Positions 49,217 to 62,751 of a stretch of DNA of 64,000 bases are shown in pieces. The notes under the pieces were generated by a model. The model had not been told where the DNA came from and searched no databases. It was given only the letters and a program-made list of their open reading frames with translations. The stretch comes from Tetrahymena thermophila SB210 (lineage: Eukaryota > Ciliophora > Oligohymenophorea > Hymenostomatida > Tetrahymenidae), in assembly GCF_000189635.1 (NCBI RefSeq), contig NW_002476245.1:1-64000 (forward strand), written 5' to 3'. Positions within the stretch are counted from its first letter, which is position 1. Every line of letters begins with the position of its first letter. Both the position numbers and the translations under genes were made by a program.

Positions 49217-51274
49217 ATGACAAGTAGCATCACAAATAGCAGTTTAAGCAATGGCAGTTCTAACATTACTAATTAAATCTAATCTCCTTAGGTGTCAAAT
49301 CAAAACTACTTTTCAATTAGAGGGCTGAATTGTATTTTCACATCTTCTATTCCATGTTCCAGCAACTAATCCTGTAATCCTTATATTGTTATGAAGATTA
49401 ATGGATAAAATATTATTAGCTCAGTTTGCAAGGTCGTAAGTAACTCTGCTTTTTGGAACGATTGCTTATCTTTGAGAGTTGAATAAGACTAGCTAGAAAA
49501 GCTAATCACTGTTGAAATACATAATTATACCTTGTATTAGACTGAGAGAGATCTTTTTGACTCTAGTTATGATGAAAAAGATTATCTTGGTGGTGGAATT
49601 ATTGATTTAACTGATGTTATTTCTCAGCGCGTTCATAACAAATACTATAATAACAATAGCAATAATAGTTTTACCATTTTACAAAGCAATAGCTAAACAA
49701 ATATTAGCAGTGTTGTTGATGGTAAATCCTCTCAGTTATCAAATATTACAGGAAGCATAATTAGCAGTGGTTCAAGTAGCAACTCTTCTAATAACAATTA
49801 AAACAGTGTAGTTTATTTAGGATAAACTAAAATTATTAATAAGGAAGGTATAGTGATTGGCTCTCTTTAGTTTAATATGCACAAAGATAACTAACAAAAT
49901 AGTAACAATATCTACTCTAATACTACTTCTACCTAAAATACACAATAAGTGGTATTAGACGAAAATTACAAATCTATAACTACTAAATTGAACGAAATAA
50001 TACCTCAGATCAACAAGAACATGCAAATGCTTTAATAGTCTATTTCTTATCATAATCAAGCAAAACCAACTGAATATATGAATAAGAGAGATACTTTCTA
50101 TGAAGAAAAAGAATTTTTAACTAATAAAAATACAATCTAGACCCCAAGTAGTAGCAAACAAATCGTTTTTAATAACAATATGGTATCTCAGCCCATGAAT
50201 TACAATTTAAAAAACAACCCTTATCTTATTTATACAATGAAATCCACTATTACTGAGCATGAAGATTAATCATATACTAACACTAACTATTAATACACTC
50301 AGCAAAATGTTGAAAATTCTTAAACCCCTCGCTTATACTCATATAACACTATACAATTAGGAGAAGAAGATAGAATTAATTAAAATTATGGAAATAGTAA
50401 TTCTATTGATGAAAGCAATTCTTCTAACTTCCAAGAAGATTGTGATTAGTATGATTAAGCTTCTAATTATTCTTAAGATAATGAAGCTTAATAGGAACAG
50501 ATTCATTAAATTGCTTAAAATTAGAAGAATTCTGAATAATTATTATTGCAACCAAATATTGCAATGAATGAATATTAAAATACAAACACAGTCATCTCTC
50601 CTTTAAGAGATATTCATGATAAAAATTGTATTTCTTCCCTTTCTCTTTCATAAAATGGTAAAAAATATGTCGGATTTCAAAGCTAATTTGGCTAAGCTGT
50701 TTAGTACCCTCAAATTTATAGCTAATAACAGCATTAACACATACAATAGAATTAAGTAGGTTTAATTAATTTGTAAAATATTTCATATTAGTAATATACA
50801 GGAACTGCACCAACCATCTCTACCTGCTCATAAAGAAATAATTAAATCAATTAAGTTCCATACTCAAATTTTTCATAAGCAATCTAAGTCTTAGGCTAGA
50901 ATTCAATGAACACTTTACCTAATCAATCAAACCAATTTTAATTTTAAAACAATTTCATAAGAACTGTTTAATCTTAAAAGACAATAGTAAATAAAATACA
51001 ACAAGCAACCCCTAATCTTAATCAGTATCCCTCTCCCTCTGTTATACAGTATCAAAATAATGGTATAAATTAAATAGCAAATACAACAAACAATACTGTG
51101 GCTACACCTGGAGCAATTTAAAAAGTCAATTTAGGAGTTTCAACATCTCGTTAACCTTTTAGTGCTGCTGCTACGTAAGTTTATTGAAAAATCAATAATT
51201 TTTAACTTATTTTTTTTAATAAAAGTCCATTTAAGAACCAAAGAAATGCCTAGAATTTCTACTAACCATTTTGA
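49217..51274 (+). CDS. C2-like domain protein with Q/N-rich tail
   Basis: Two exons, 49217-51174 and 51226-51274, give 668 residues. After about 30 Ser/Asn-rich residues, positions about 32-225 read like a C2 domain, a beta-sandwich that binds phospholipid or partner proteins. The pattern is FSIRGLNCIF at strand 1, NPYIVMKINGQ, SAFWNDCLSLRV, TVEIHNYT, and YLGGGIIDLTDV. A last strand, GIVIGSLQFNM, follows a Ser/Asn-rich insert of about 60 residues. The usual calcium-binding aspartates are not all evident, so it may be calcium-independent. The rest is Q/N-rich and disordered, ending PFKNQRNAQNFYQPF. The 1958-nt first exon has no in-frame TGA. Function unknown beyond the domain. Confidence 0.75.
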
Positions 51275-51850
51275 TTCGCTTTGCTTTTTATTTCCTTAAA
51301 TATCTTCTAATATCTTAATAGATATCTTTAAGATTTCAATTTTTAAAGAAAATTTTTATATTAACCACAAAAATAAATATATTCCAACTCTAATAATAAA
51401 AAATATCAAGCTTAATTTAAATAAAATACTTCTTTTTCTTCTAATTTTTCTAGAAGCATAAAGAAATTAAAAATTTAATGAAAAATTAAAAATATTTTAA
51501 TGAATTTATAAATATATTTTAATCACTATCTATCTATAAAATTAAATTAAATAAATAAATATGTATTTATGTAATTATTATTAATGTTTAATGTGTTATC
51601 TCATTTATCAAAAATTTTATTTTAAGATTTCCCAAATAATTTATAAATTTAAAATTTTAATGAATAATATAATAATCACTCAAAACGAAAAGACATCAAT
51701 ATATGATATTAAGCAGTAAATTGTTTTAGAATATAGGTTAGTTTTTAGATAAAGTACATATATTTGAATTATAAAAAATAATTTAAATATTTAATTTGAA
51801 ATCTAATTGATTAAAACAAATTAAAAAATTTAATAAGTATTTTTTTTCTT
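51275..51850. other. Convergent intergenic region
   Basis: AT-rich DNA between the convergent 3' ends of the C2 and calpain genes. No feature was seen. Confidence 0.6.
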
Positions 51851-54501
51851 TCATTTTTTAACAACTTTCTTATTAGTAATTACTGGTTTAGATATTGTTT
51901 GTTTAACTAAGGTAGGTTTTTAATTAGATTAGACAGGCATTTTTACAATACCTGATCCGAAAAACCAGGTACTTTTAAATTTAAGTGAATGAGAGCAAGC
52001 TTTATTTTCAAGTATTCTAAATAATAAAACTTTAGATTCTTTAGGCTCAAGCACAACTTTAATCTTTGTTTATTTTGATATCTTATCAAAATCAAGTAAA
52101 TCTAAATTGACGAATTCAGCAACTTCTATAGTTTCAGTAAATTACGTAACACTTTTATTTCTATATGATATGAAAGCATAACCAAAAAGACTAGAGAAAT
52201 CTCTAACAACAGTTCCTGTTCCTTTAGTGTTATCATAAACCTATTTTTAAATGATTAATAATTAATTGATGAAATATGAATATTTTTAACATTTACCTTT
52301 GTATTCCACTCAGGAGAGGAATCTATTTTTTGAATATATAGCTTAAATATAATTTCTATTAATTCGGACTCTTTTACCTTTAATTGTAAAATATTAAAAG
52401 CAGGAATAATCGATAAAACATTTTTAGAGTATGTTTAGAAAGTGAATTAGTTTTTCTATGGCGCCATCTTTTCATCAATCTCTACAAAAGCTAAAAATTC
52501 TCCACTAGGAAGATTTTAAACTTCAAAGAATACTTATTGCTTATTGGAAAAAGATCCTCCTAAAACTTCAATAATTTGCTTTGAATCAGAGTTAATTTGG
52601 GTAATAATTAGTCTTGCAGTCTTGTAGTAATATGTTTGGTCATTGTTTCCTTACTTATAAAATTTTTCATGTTTTTATATTACTGAAAAGTAGCAGTGAT
52701 TTCCTTCAACCAAATTCTAAATATAGAAATACTCCCTTGTTTTGTTTAAAGTTGTATATGATCCACATATATATCCTGGGTGTGTGTGGCAAACAGTGAC
52801 TACTTCGAAATTAGCAAGAACTTCTTATTAAGTCATCCAGATTACACCATTTTTTTAACGTAATTATTCGCCAATATTATTTTCCATAGTTTGATCTTAA
52901 ATTTTATTCATTTAAAAGTTATAGCCTAGAGGATTTTTTAGTTTTAATAGCTTGACTTGTTAGCCTTTAGAATTCATAACTTCTCTAGCGTCTTGTATTG
53001 TAAAAGAATGCTTAGAGTTTATGTCATTAGCAGATACTTTTGAACTGATTGTAAGTATAAACTGTTTTTATATTGATTTTTTTATTAAGTCAAAAGCTTC
53101 TCCGTAATTCTTTTTAATGTCTATATATTCTGTAGGAGACCCAGTTAAATCTCTTAAACTATCAAAGCTGTAGCCAACTTCAATGTTACCATAACCGCCG
53201 TAGCACTTTTATTATAAATATAAAATTGTCTAATTTTACATTAATATTTAAGAAAATTACTTTTGCATAAGCTTTTTCCAATAATTATACCCATATTCCA
53301 TTTCTTATTGATAATGCAAAGCTAGGTGAGTAACTATTTTATTAGCAAACTAAATAGTCATCAATAACTATTTATTTCCACTCTCCACTCTCACATAACC
53401 AAATTCCATATACGCATTTATCATTTTTTTATTTAGAAACAAATAAACGGGCGCAGAATTCTGGATATTCTGCTATTGCAATTATAGATGATATTAAATA
53501 ACAATCGCCAAGTCTTCCTTATTGAATTTAATTAGGTTCGATACCTAAATCAAAGATGTTAAACTCACTAGTATAAATCTCACTTGCTCTTTTAAAGCAA
53601 TACTATCCTTGTTTTTTAATTACTGATTAATCGTTTGGGAACGTTTAGTCAGTAAATTTTTCTCCATCTCCTAAATTGTAATAAATCATATCAAAATCAT
53701 TTTAGAATTTACTAAAGTTAAAAAATAGATTTTCTTCACTTTGAACTATTTTTAAAAAAAAAAGTTATTAATTTAAATATTTTATCTAAGCAAATTACCT
53801 GAATTGAATAAAGCATTCCAGTGATAAATCAATTTAGGATCTGTGATATTCTTTTAAAAAAGGCTAGCATGTTCTTTTTAAAAGTACTTAGAGAAGGATA
53901 AATACAAATTATTATTTGCTTATTAAATATTATTTATCTTATCTTCGCTTTAATATACTCTTTCAAATAAATTGTTGTTTTTAATTATTTATTAATTATT
54001 AGGTAAAGAACCTCCTATTTAGATTCCTTAGCCGCTAAAAGAAGAGAAAGAAGAGGGTTGCGATGAGCTATTGTTTTGATTCTAATTGGGGTTACTATCT
54101 TTAATTTGGTTTTGGTTGTTTATATTAGGCTGATTTGTATTAGAATTATTTTGAATATTATTATAAAACTAATTGACATTATTTACACTATTTAAAGCAG
54201 TAGCAAAGGTTGTTGGCCCACTTTAGCTGCTGCTTTTTTAATGATAAGGAACATTAAAAGCTTAATTTTAATTTGGTTATAAAACCAAATTCTAGTTGTC
54301 CTCAGTTTATGGTTTTTACTAATCTTGGTTAGGCTATTAAGGATTAGTACCAAATAGATCTTGATCATTATAAAAAGCCTCCATATTCATTAGAGTTTAT
54401 TTTGCCTAAGAAAAACTAGTTTTTCCAATTTAATTATTATTGTTTTTATTTTTTTGTTCTTATGCCTTGTTGGTTTATTGTTAATTAAGATTTTTTCTCA
54501 T
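51851..54501 (-). CDS. Calpain-like cysteine protease with Q/N-rich N-terminus
   Basis: Four exons: 54501-53799, 53745-53261, 53205-52297 and 52240-51851, giving 828 residues. Residues about 1-190 are Q/N/S-rich. The CysPc protease core follows, with the catalytic triad visible as Cys316 in QGRLGDCYL, His462 in KHSFTIQDARE and Asn487 in LKNPLG. In most calpains the residue after Cys is Trp and the Asn motif is NPWG; here they are Tyr and NPLG. The C-terminal about 300 residues are likely two beta-sandwich (C2-like/CBSW) modules. I see no EF-hand (penta-EF) domain, so this is a non-classical calpain of the kind ciliates have in number. It should be an intracellular, probably calcium-regulated protease. 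Confidence 0.9.
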
Positions 54502-56197
54502 TTCTATAGCTTATTTCTACTATTTAGATTTTTTTTTTTTAATTTGTTTTATTAATTATAAAAACAAATAATTAACCCTTAAACTCGAAATTTAATTAGA
54601 TTTTCATTATTATATAGAAAAATGGCATAGAAAAGTTATTATCAGATTTCATAAAGTCAAAACATACTCTTTTATAGGATGGAAATATTTTAGTTTATTA
54701 TTTGATCTACCAATAAATGACATCACTGAAGAACATTTAACATATGTAAAAAATGAATTTTTAAGAAATGGATTATAAAATAAAAGTATGGATAAATTGA
54801 TATCATTATAATTTTTGAATGATAAACCAGTTTTGTATATATTTCTATAACAAAATATAGTCCTTTAATTTAATTAATAAAAAAATATTAGACACTCTAA
54901 TTATAAATATAGACAATCTATTTGCTTTATTATATGCAAAAGAATAAAATAGACTAAATATAACTTTTTGAATTTAATTTTTAATAATCTTTAAAAACCT
55001 TTCAAAAAATAAAATGTTTTATATTCAATTAAAGTAGTTTGTGTTATAATTGGAATTTTTTTCTTAAAAAAATAAAACTAAAGTAGAATTTAACATAGAA
55101 ACAATATTTAAAAAATTTTTATGTATTAAAAATTTAATAAAATTACTTACAAAAAAAAAATGGAAATCAAATATTTTATTTAAAAGATTTGAATTATTTT
55201 GAATTTGAGATTTTAATAAAAAATAATAAATACTTTTTAAAATTTTAAATAAAATGCCTATTTTTAAACAATGAAATTTCAAAATGTTTTTATTTTATAT
55301 ATTTTTAATTCATATTAAATTTTTTGAGTTAGAAATATATTATTAACTTTTATAAAATAAAGTAAAATTGTAAAGCTCTTTTTTGCTAGTCAAATTTCAT
55401 GTTATAATGTGGCTACCTCTTTTGTAATTATTTTGGTTATTTTAAGTTGCATTTAAGTTTTATTGATTATAAAAAGTAAAAATTCAATAAAAAATATTAT
55501 CTTATATTTGAAAAAGTTGATTCTTTTTTTTCATTAAGGTATTTTTTGGGATAAAATCTATGATTACTATCAATTTAATTATTAAGATAACTATTCAGCA
55601 ATAATATTTATTTTTAATAAACTTTCTATTTTTAATTAACTTGAATTATTATAAAAAAACATAAAATTAAAATTGTCTATCTTATTATAAAATTTTAGAT
55701 CAAATTCTTACCAATTTATTAAAAACTGAATATAAATAATTATCAGATTTTTTTTTGAGATTGATTCATATGTTTTATTGTTTAAAAAATAAGAGAGTTA
55801 TTCTGATGAATATTTTTCATAGTTATTGAGTTTTTTAAAATACATAAGCAGAGCCAAAAATAACTAACTATCTTATTTGTCAGTAAAAATTACTATTTAA
55901 CAAACAATTTCTATTTAAATTTTTCACATCAGATGAAGTGAATGGAATTTTTGCTACATACTAAGTTATACACTTGAATATTTGGGTAATATATTTATTA
56001 TTAATATATGATTGATTGAGTAATTAAATAAATTTGAATCAGTTAATTCTGTATTTTTTGTAAAAATATAAATTTTAAGAAAAGATAAGAACCTTAATAT
56101 TTATAAAATTCAATTAACACGCTATAAAAAAACAAAGAAATAATAATATTTATGAAAAAATTAAAAAAACACTTTTAGTTTTTGTAAGTAATATTTT
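54502..56197. other. Intergenic region, one weak open frame
   Basis: About 1.7 kb of AT-rich DNA holding the calpain promoter and the 3' UTR of the two-pass membrane protein gene. A plus-strand frame is TGA-free from about 54365 to 55192, with an in-frame ATG at 54788 (134 codons). Its composition drifts to low-complexity K/N/I/F and I see no family match, so I do not call it a gene. Confidence 0.5.
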
Positions 56198-58578
56198 TCA
56201 TGGTATAGAAGATAATATTCTAAAATCAATATCATTACCCTTTTCTTGATTTTAAAGTCTTAATAAAAATTATGAAAGTTTTTATTATTATATCTCGTCT
56301 GACTAATATATTATAAATTATTCCTCCAAGTAACTTAGTTTTTTATCTTTAGCTTTTTTATAATTTATAAAATACAATTCATTTTTTTAATTTAAATCTA
56401 ACTTACTTAGTTGCTCTAGGTCATTTGGGCTTATATTTTTGAAGTCTGAGTCTAAAAAATCTGAAGAAAAACCTAAAAGCTTTATAGCTGCTAATTATTA
56501 GGAATCTAACATAAGCATAACAGCCTTTTTAAGGAATATAACATCTTTATAAAATGAAAAAATATTTAAATCTTAGTTAACATGTTCTAAAATTATTTTT
56601 TTCTGTTGCTCTCCAAGATCATCAGATATTTATTAATTTTTCTTCTTATAAAGTCTGTTTAAAATAATGCAAAAATAAAATCATAAATTTTAATTGATAA
56701 ATGAGCTAAAATAAATTACTTGAAACTAAAAATGCTATTCATAATTTATTTTGTCAGGCTTTTACTTTGAAGTGCCTTTAGCTTATTAATATTGTTATCC
56801 AAGTAACCCAAGTCATTAGGTTCTTAAAATTTCCTATCAGTTAAAAGATAAGCATAAGATTAACCTTTTGTTTATACAATTTATTGGTTAGTTGCTTAAT
56901 TAAAAACCACTGTACTAGGTTATTTGTTTAAATTTGTATTTTCTTCTTATATCATTTAATTTTATGGGCTTCTCTCCTGAGGTGAAATATATTAGTTGTT
57001 AAAATTAGTTATTATGTTTTCCCTCTATTATGGAGTAACTGCCTCTTCATCTTACATAATGCTTTATTATTATTATATTTTTAAAAAAATATCTTAGTTA
57101 TGACTAATATTTAGCTTTTCTCTTACATTAAATTTTTCCTCTTTTTTTATTTCCAATTTTTTTTCTTATTCACACAAATTTTTTTCACTCAAATCAAATT
57201 AAATTTAAGAATTTATTACTTGTTTATTTTTTTTATTATCTAATTGCTTTTTAAACTTGAAATCTAAGTTAGGAAACTGAATGCAATTATCATTTGGCTC
57301 TTCTTTATTTTCTACGAACTGATCGCAATTGCTTTCAATTAATTCAATATCTTACTTTTTATCATTATTAAGTTCTTAATTACTCATCTAATCACTTTTC
57401 ATATTTCCATTCTTTACAGGGAGGTTAATTAAATTATTACTCAAAATTTCATTTTCATTTTTAGATACTTATTTGTTAATTAGAGGGGATTATATTTATT
57501 GAAGAAGTTTATTTTATTTGAGTATACTCAAGTATTTACCAGTATAAAAGTTTTTTAAGAACAGCGTAAAAAAGTCATGTTCTATTCGTTTTGATGAAAT
57601 TAATCGTCCAATAATACCCAGTAGTAACAAGAGAGAGAAAATACCATTTACAAGAGCTAGTATTTATGGAAGTGTTGAGTATTGAATTTGTACTCTCTAT
57701 ATAATTTCATCGATTTAAAGCATAATCAAGCTGTATGGGCCTTCTCCATCTTTTAGGGCTGACTACCTTTACATACTTTAACTAATTTGATTATATTGTA
57801 TAGGAGAAGAATATTTGGATTCATTTTATATAATGAGCCCTTATTTAACTGAAGTAGTTTGAGTTTGCATATTTAAAATAGTTATGATTGATTAGCTAGA
57901 AAATGTATAAATATTAACATTCCTATAGTTTACTTACATTTCTTAAGATGTTGTATTGTATTAAGAAGTGAATATTTTAAATTTCAAACCAGCATTTACG
58001 CCATTGACTAATGCATCACTTTCAGCTTAACTAGCACAGTTATCAGGAATTGTAGTTTTAACTGAATCCAAGTCTAAACAGCTATATGTAAATATTTATA
58101 TTTAAGAATACAAATTCTATTTAGTATTAAGAGCAAATGTATAATTTGAAAGGCTTGAAAAATCTAAACACTGATAACCTTAAAGACTTGGGTTAGTACA
58201 GTTAATTACTTTAATAGGAATAAATTAAGAAGTGTCATTTGTTTAATAGCGAAAGAAGGCCATATAAATAAGATATGTCTTTGTTGCATTGGTGTAAAGT
58301 GCATAAGATTCACCAGGATCCATTTTAAAACCAATCAAGTCATTATTTAAACCTGTCTCTACTAGTCCTTCAGTTATAAAATTTTGAGATCTAAAGTTGG
58401 GCTCTATTTAGTTACTTGAAAAAAGCATAATTTCATATATAAAATATGCTATTGTTGTCAGTATCACAAAAGAAGATAAAGCAAAACCAGTTAAAGTTCC
58501 TTTATTTGGCTGATTATGCCCTACATTAAATTAAAATTATGAAGAAAATATGTCTAACTTTTTAAAAATTGATTTCAT
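56198..58578 (-). CDS. Two-pass membrane protein, ciliate-type, unknown function
   Basis: Three exons: 58578-57938, 57895-56720 and 56654-56198, giving 757 residues. The N-terminus is short and basic (MKSIFKKLDIFSSQF). A first transmembrane helix lies at about 29-52 and a second at about 292-313. The loop of about 240 residues between them contains several Cys and N-glycosylation-type Asn sites, so it is probably outside the cell or in the lumen. The tail of about 440 residues is Q/N/E-rich and cytosolic, ending in a helical region. Many Tetrahymena proteins share this opening layout and are annotated only as transmembrane proteins. A 54-bp stretch near the 3' end (56353-56406) has perfect splice-site ends but is in frame; I kept it as coding. 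Confidence 0.75.
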
Positions 58579-58976
58579 TTTTTTTATTAATTTAATTCAA
58601 ATTTAATTATTTATACAAAAAGATTGAAGTTTATCATAATTTTATTGGTATGAATTGTTTAATAAATAATAAGACTATTAACTAATCGCTATTATCCTAA
58701 ATAATTTGAGTTTTTATAAAAAATGTGATATAAGAAATATTATACAAGATTTATGGAGAATCTATTAGATAAATATAATTATTATTTTTGTTATAAAATA
58801 ACGCTAATCCTCATTAACTAAGGTTTTTGTATTCATACCTCTTACTAAGATTTTCTAAACTAAACAAATTAAAAAAAAGTAAAAACTTTTAAATTTCATA
58901 AGCCATTAATTTGTTAGTAAATAAAGTAATTAAATATTAATCCAAATATGCTATTACTTATTTAAAATATTATTTT

Positions 58977-59027
<51 letters not shown>

Positions 59028-59876
59028 TTGATCTTTAAAAAAATTAAAAAATCTTAGAAACTTTATAAATGATATTTTATTTAGAACTAGTAAAATATAT
59101 CTTTATAAATCTTAGAATAAATATTTTAAAAAAAAATTGGTAAGAGGTTAATCCTTTACCACCAGAAATTAATTAAAAAATAAAAATTTATTATTTATTT
59201 ACATAAAGAGACTAAGCCTACTATTAAGCTATCACTAGTTATTAAAAAGCTTTGATTGCAGATCATTTTTATACTGTAAGAGTATTAGGGAGAGATTTAT
59301 AAAAATAAAAAACGTTTTAAAAAATCTAAACTCAAACAGAACTGCAGTAGAATTAATCTTTTACTCTGTTAAATTTTCTATTAATTAGCTCAATTAAATT
59401 AAAAAATATTAGAAAATAAAAAAAATCTTCTTAACTTTTTAATGATTCAAAAACAAAGAAAGTAATTCGAATAAAGAGATAAAATTGTCTTAAATTTTTT
59501 CTACTTAAATAAAGGCATTCTAAAGTATTCAAATATCTTACATTTCAAAATAAGATATCTCATGATCTCAAAATTGTAAACTATCATACAAATTACTTTT
59601 TTAATAGTACACATTTTAAATTATCAATAAAATAATTATTTATTACTTATAAGCTTCCAATATAATTAATTACTCTAAAATAATCATAATTTATTTTATT
59701 TTGAGTTTTAAAATAAATATTTATTACTACTTTTAACATTTATAAAGGAGATATGGTTGAACAGTAAATGAATATTCTTAATTTTTGATTGATTGAATAA
59801 TTAAACAATTGATTTTGTTTTATTTTTAATAAGTAAATACTTTAAGTTAAGGTATAAATATAAATAATAAATATTA
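58579..59876. other. Intergenic spacer with microsatellite
   Basis: AT-rich 1.3 kb between two minus-strand genes. It contains the (ATTT)n array listed separately and otherwise no recognisable feature. Confidence 0.6.
58977..59029. repeat. (ATTT)n microsatellite
   Basis: About 13 perfect tandem ATTT units, the longest simple repeat in the window. It lies in the spacer upstream of the two-pass membrane protein gene. Confidence 0.95.
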
Positions 59877-60395
<519 letters not shown>

Positions 60396-62751
60396 TAGAA
60401 TAATATTTGACTTTTCCAAATAAAAAAGAATGTTTATTAATTATAATAACAAAAAAAAAATTAAACATGCATTTTATGTAAGTCCCCCACATAATTATAA
60501 AAACTTTAATCTAATAAATTACATACTTATAGTTTTTAAATTACAAATATGATAAAAGGTAAATCAGCTGATTTTTAAAAATATACTAAAATCCTCATTC
60601 AAGTAGTAAAAAAGAAAAATGTAATTTAAAATGAATAGATTAGTTCAATTTTAACAAAAACTTAATCTTAGGCTAAATTTATAATTTAATAAAATAATAT
60701 TGATTATTTTTTAACATATTTTTATCACTCAAATACATTCAAAATCTATCATTTTAAAGTTTCTAAATAATTAATATTTCCTTTATTTAAATTTATATTG
60801 TTGTGCACTTTTACAAACTTTTATCATTTATGATAAATTAAGGCATATAAAATATTGGAGAAATAGCCATTTTTTATAGAAATATATTTTTATTTTATAT
60901 TTATGTTTGTTAGTTTGCTTAAATTATAATTTCTATTTTCTATCAATTTTGGTCATAATTATTTTATTTTTTGTTTTTTTTAGTTTTATTCAATGCTTAT
61001 TAGCTTTTGTGTTGCTATTTTTTGTATTTTTTCTAATTTATCATTTTTTTCTTCTTTTTTAATAAAATATGGATTTTAAAATTGTTCAATCTCATCTTTT
61101 CATGTAAAATATTTTTTGTATTAAAATTATTAGAAGCTAATTTAAAATTTATCTTTTTTATCTCTCTTTTTTTTATATTTTTATATTTTTTTATTAAGAT
61201 GTCTCCCTATCTTCATGATATTTTCCTAATTAATATACATATATAAACTCCTCTTTATAATAGATCTTAGTAATTTAAAATTTAAGTAGAAAAATAGTAT
61301 TAGAAAATCTCTCTTCAAAATTTTGAAAACGCAAGGATGTTGCTTCCTTGAAAATGTTTTTTTATCGGAACCGGGAATTCTACTATTACGTTCGCCATGA
61401 AATAGTAAAATGTATTCGTATTTTTTGGTGGTTTTGGAGGAGAGTTTTAAAAACTTATTATTACTGTTAATTAATAATTATAAAATTAAATAAATGAATA
61501 TTTTGATTTAATTAAGTTTCTTATTTACGAAATTTTTATTTATGAAAATCAGTTAGGAATTAATTTATTTCCAAAAAAATTAATTAAGAAAATATTACAA
61601 AATTTCATAAAAGATATATATTAAAATTACATTTAAAATATTAAGCAAAACAAATTTTCAAAATATAATTAAATTTATAAGAAAGGAAAAACATTTCAAA
61701 CTATTTATCTAAAATTAATCACTTTTTATCTTTTTCATTTTAATTTTACTTTAAATTTTTTATTAAATGTTAAAACTGATGCTAATATACGATAGAAAAA
61801 TGATAAAATAAAGCAAGATGAAGTTAAAATTATATTCGCAACTGTTGTATATTTATTTTTATTTTATTATTTAATTATTTTTTCATTTTCATTTTGATTT
61901 ACTTTTTCTTTTTATTTTAATATATTTAATTAATTTATATTTATTTATTTATTTAATATTTATTTATTCGTATTTTTTTCATATTTTCTTTTTTTATATT
62001 TTTTCAATATGCTTTTTTAAATGTAAATCATTTTAATTTTAAATGGTAAATAGTTGTAGTATATTTTGTTAGACTTTCGAGCAAGATGATAATGATGATG
62101 AACTAAATCTAATTTCTAAAATCTTCTATTTATTCGCTTCGGAATTAGTTTGCCTAGAAAAAGAGACTGGGTAATAGAAGAAAGTGGAAAAAGAAATAAA
62201 CTATCTTTTTGATTTACATTATTTATTGATCTTTTTAAAAACTTAAGGAGAGCGGTGAGTTTATACTCCGGCAGTATTTAGGGGTATTAAAATCTATTTT
62301 TCTAAATAATGTATTTTTGGATAAGATAGTTTAGATTTTTGAAATCATTATGTTTCTGATTTACATTTTTTTTAATTTTTTTTTCTTTTTTCAAAAAGCT
62401 TTTTTTAATCAAATTTTTTTAAATAAATTTTTATAATAAAAAGTGAATAATAATTTAGATAAAAAGAAAAAAATAATTAAATTTTTTAATTGATGGAGTA
62501 AAAATATATATTCATAAAGCAAACAATTTTATGAATGATTTACTATAATTTACTTAGTTATTTATGTATATACATTATTTTTTAATATATTTTTTAATTA
62601 GGTAATGAATTCAAATAATTATTTATTTATTTATATAGATTAAATTTTTATTTTTATGATTATATTTTTATGCATATTTTGTTTCTATCTTTTTATGAAA
62701 AATATATTTTTTCTAAATGTTTATAGATACTTTTATGATACATATTCGATT
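60396..62751. other. Long intergenic region with small structured patches
   Basis: About 2.36 kb of AT-rich DNA, the longest gene-free stretch here. Two short patches are less AT-rich: 61326-61445 (candidate RNA, listed separately) and about 62245-62300, which has a weak hairpin (GAGT/ACTC) followed by a T run. I see no protein-coding gene. Confidence 0.5.
61326..61445. ncRNA. Candidate structured RNA, two hairpins
   Basis: This is a G+C-richer island in a long AT-rich spacer. Hairpin one pairs CAAGGA (61332-61337) with TCCTTG (61345-61350), extended outside by AAAAC (61326-61330) with GTTTT (61356-61360). Hairpin two pairs TACTATT (61381-61387) with AATAGTA (61401-61407). Between them is CGGAACCG. 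The strand is undecided. I cannot match it to tRNA, snRNA or telomerase RNA. It may be a snoRNA-like or regulatory RNA, or only a chance fold. Confidence 0.25.

Noticed and set aside
52614-52799. Plus-strand frame over the calpain gene
   Set aside because: Antisense shadow of calpain exon 52297-53205, whose homology is clear.
54365-55192. TGA-free plus-strand frame of about 275 codons
   Set aside because: It overlaps calpain exon 1 in antisense. Its only in-frame ATG is late (54788) and the composition is intergenic-like. In AT-rich DNA with a single stop codon, such frames are expected by chance.
62086-62200. C-box-like ATGATGA, considered as a box C/D snoRNA
   Set aside because: No CTGA D box at a suitable distance and no terminal stem.
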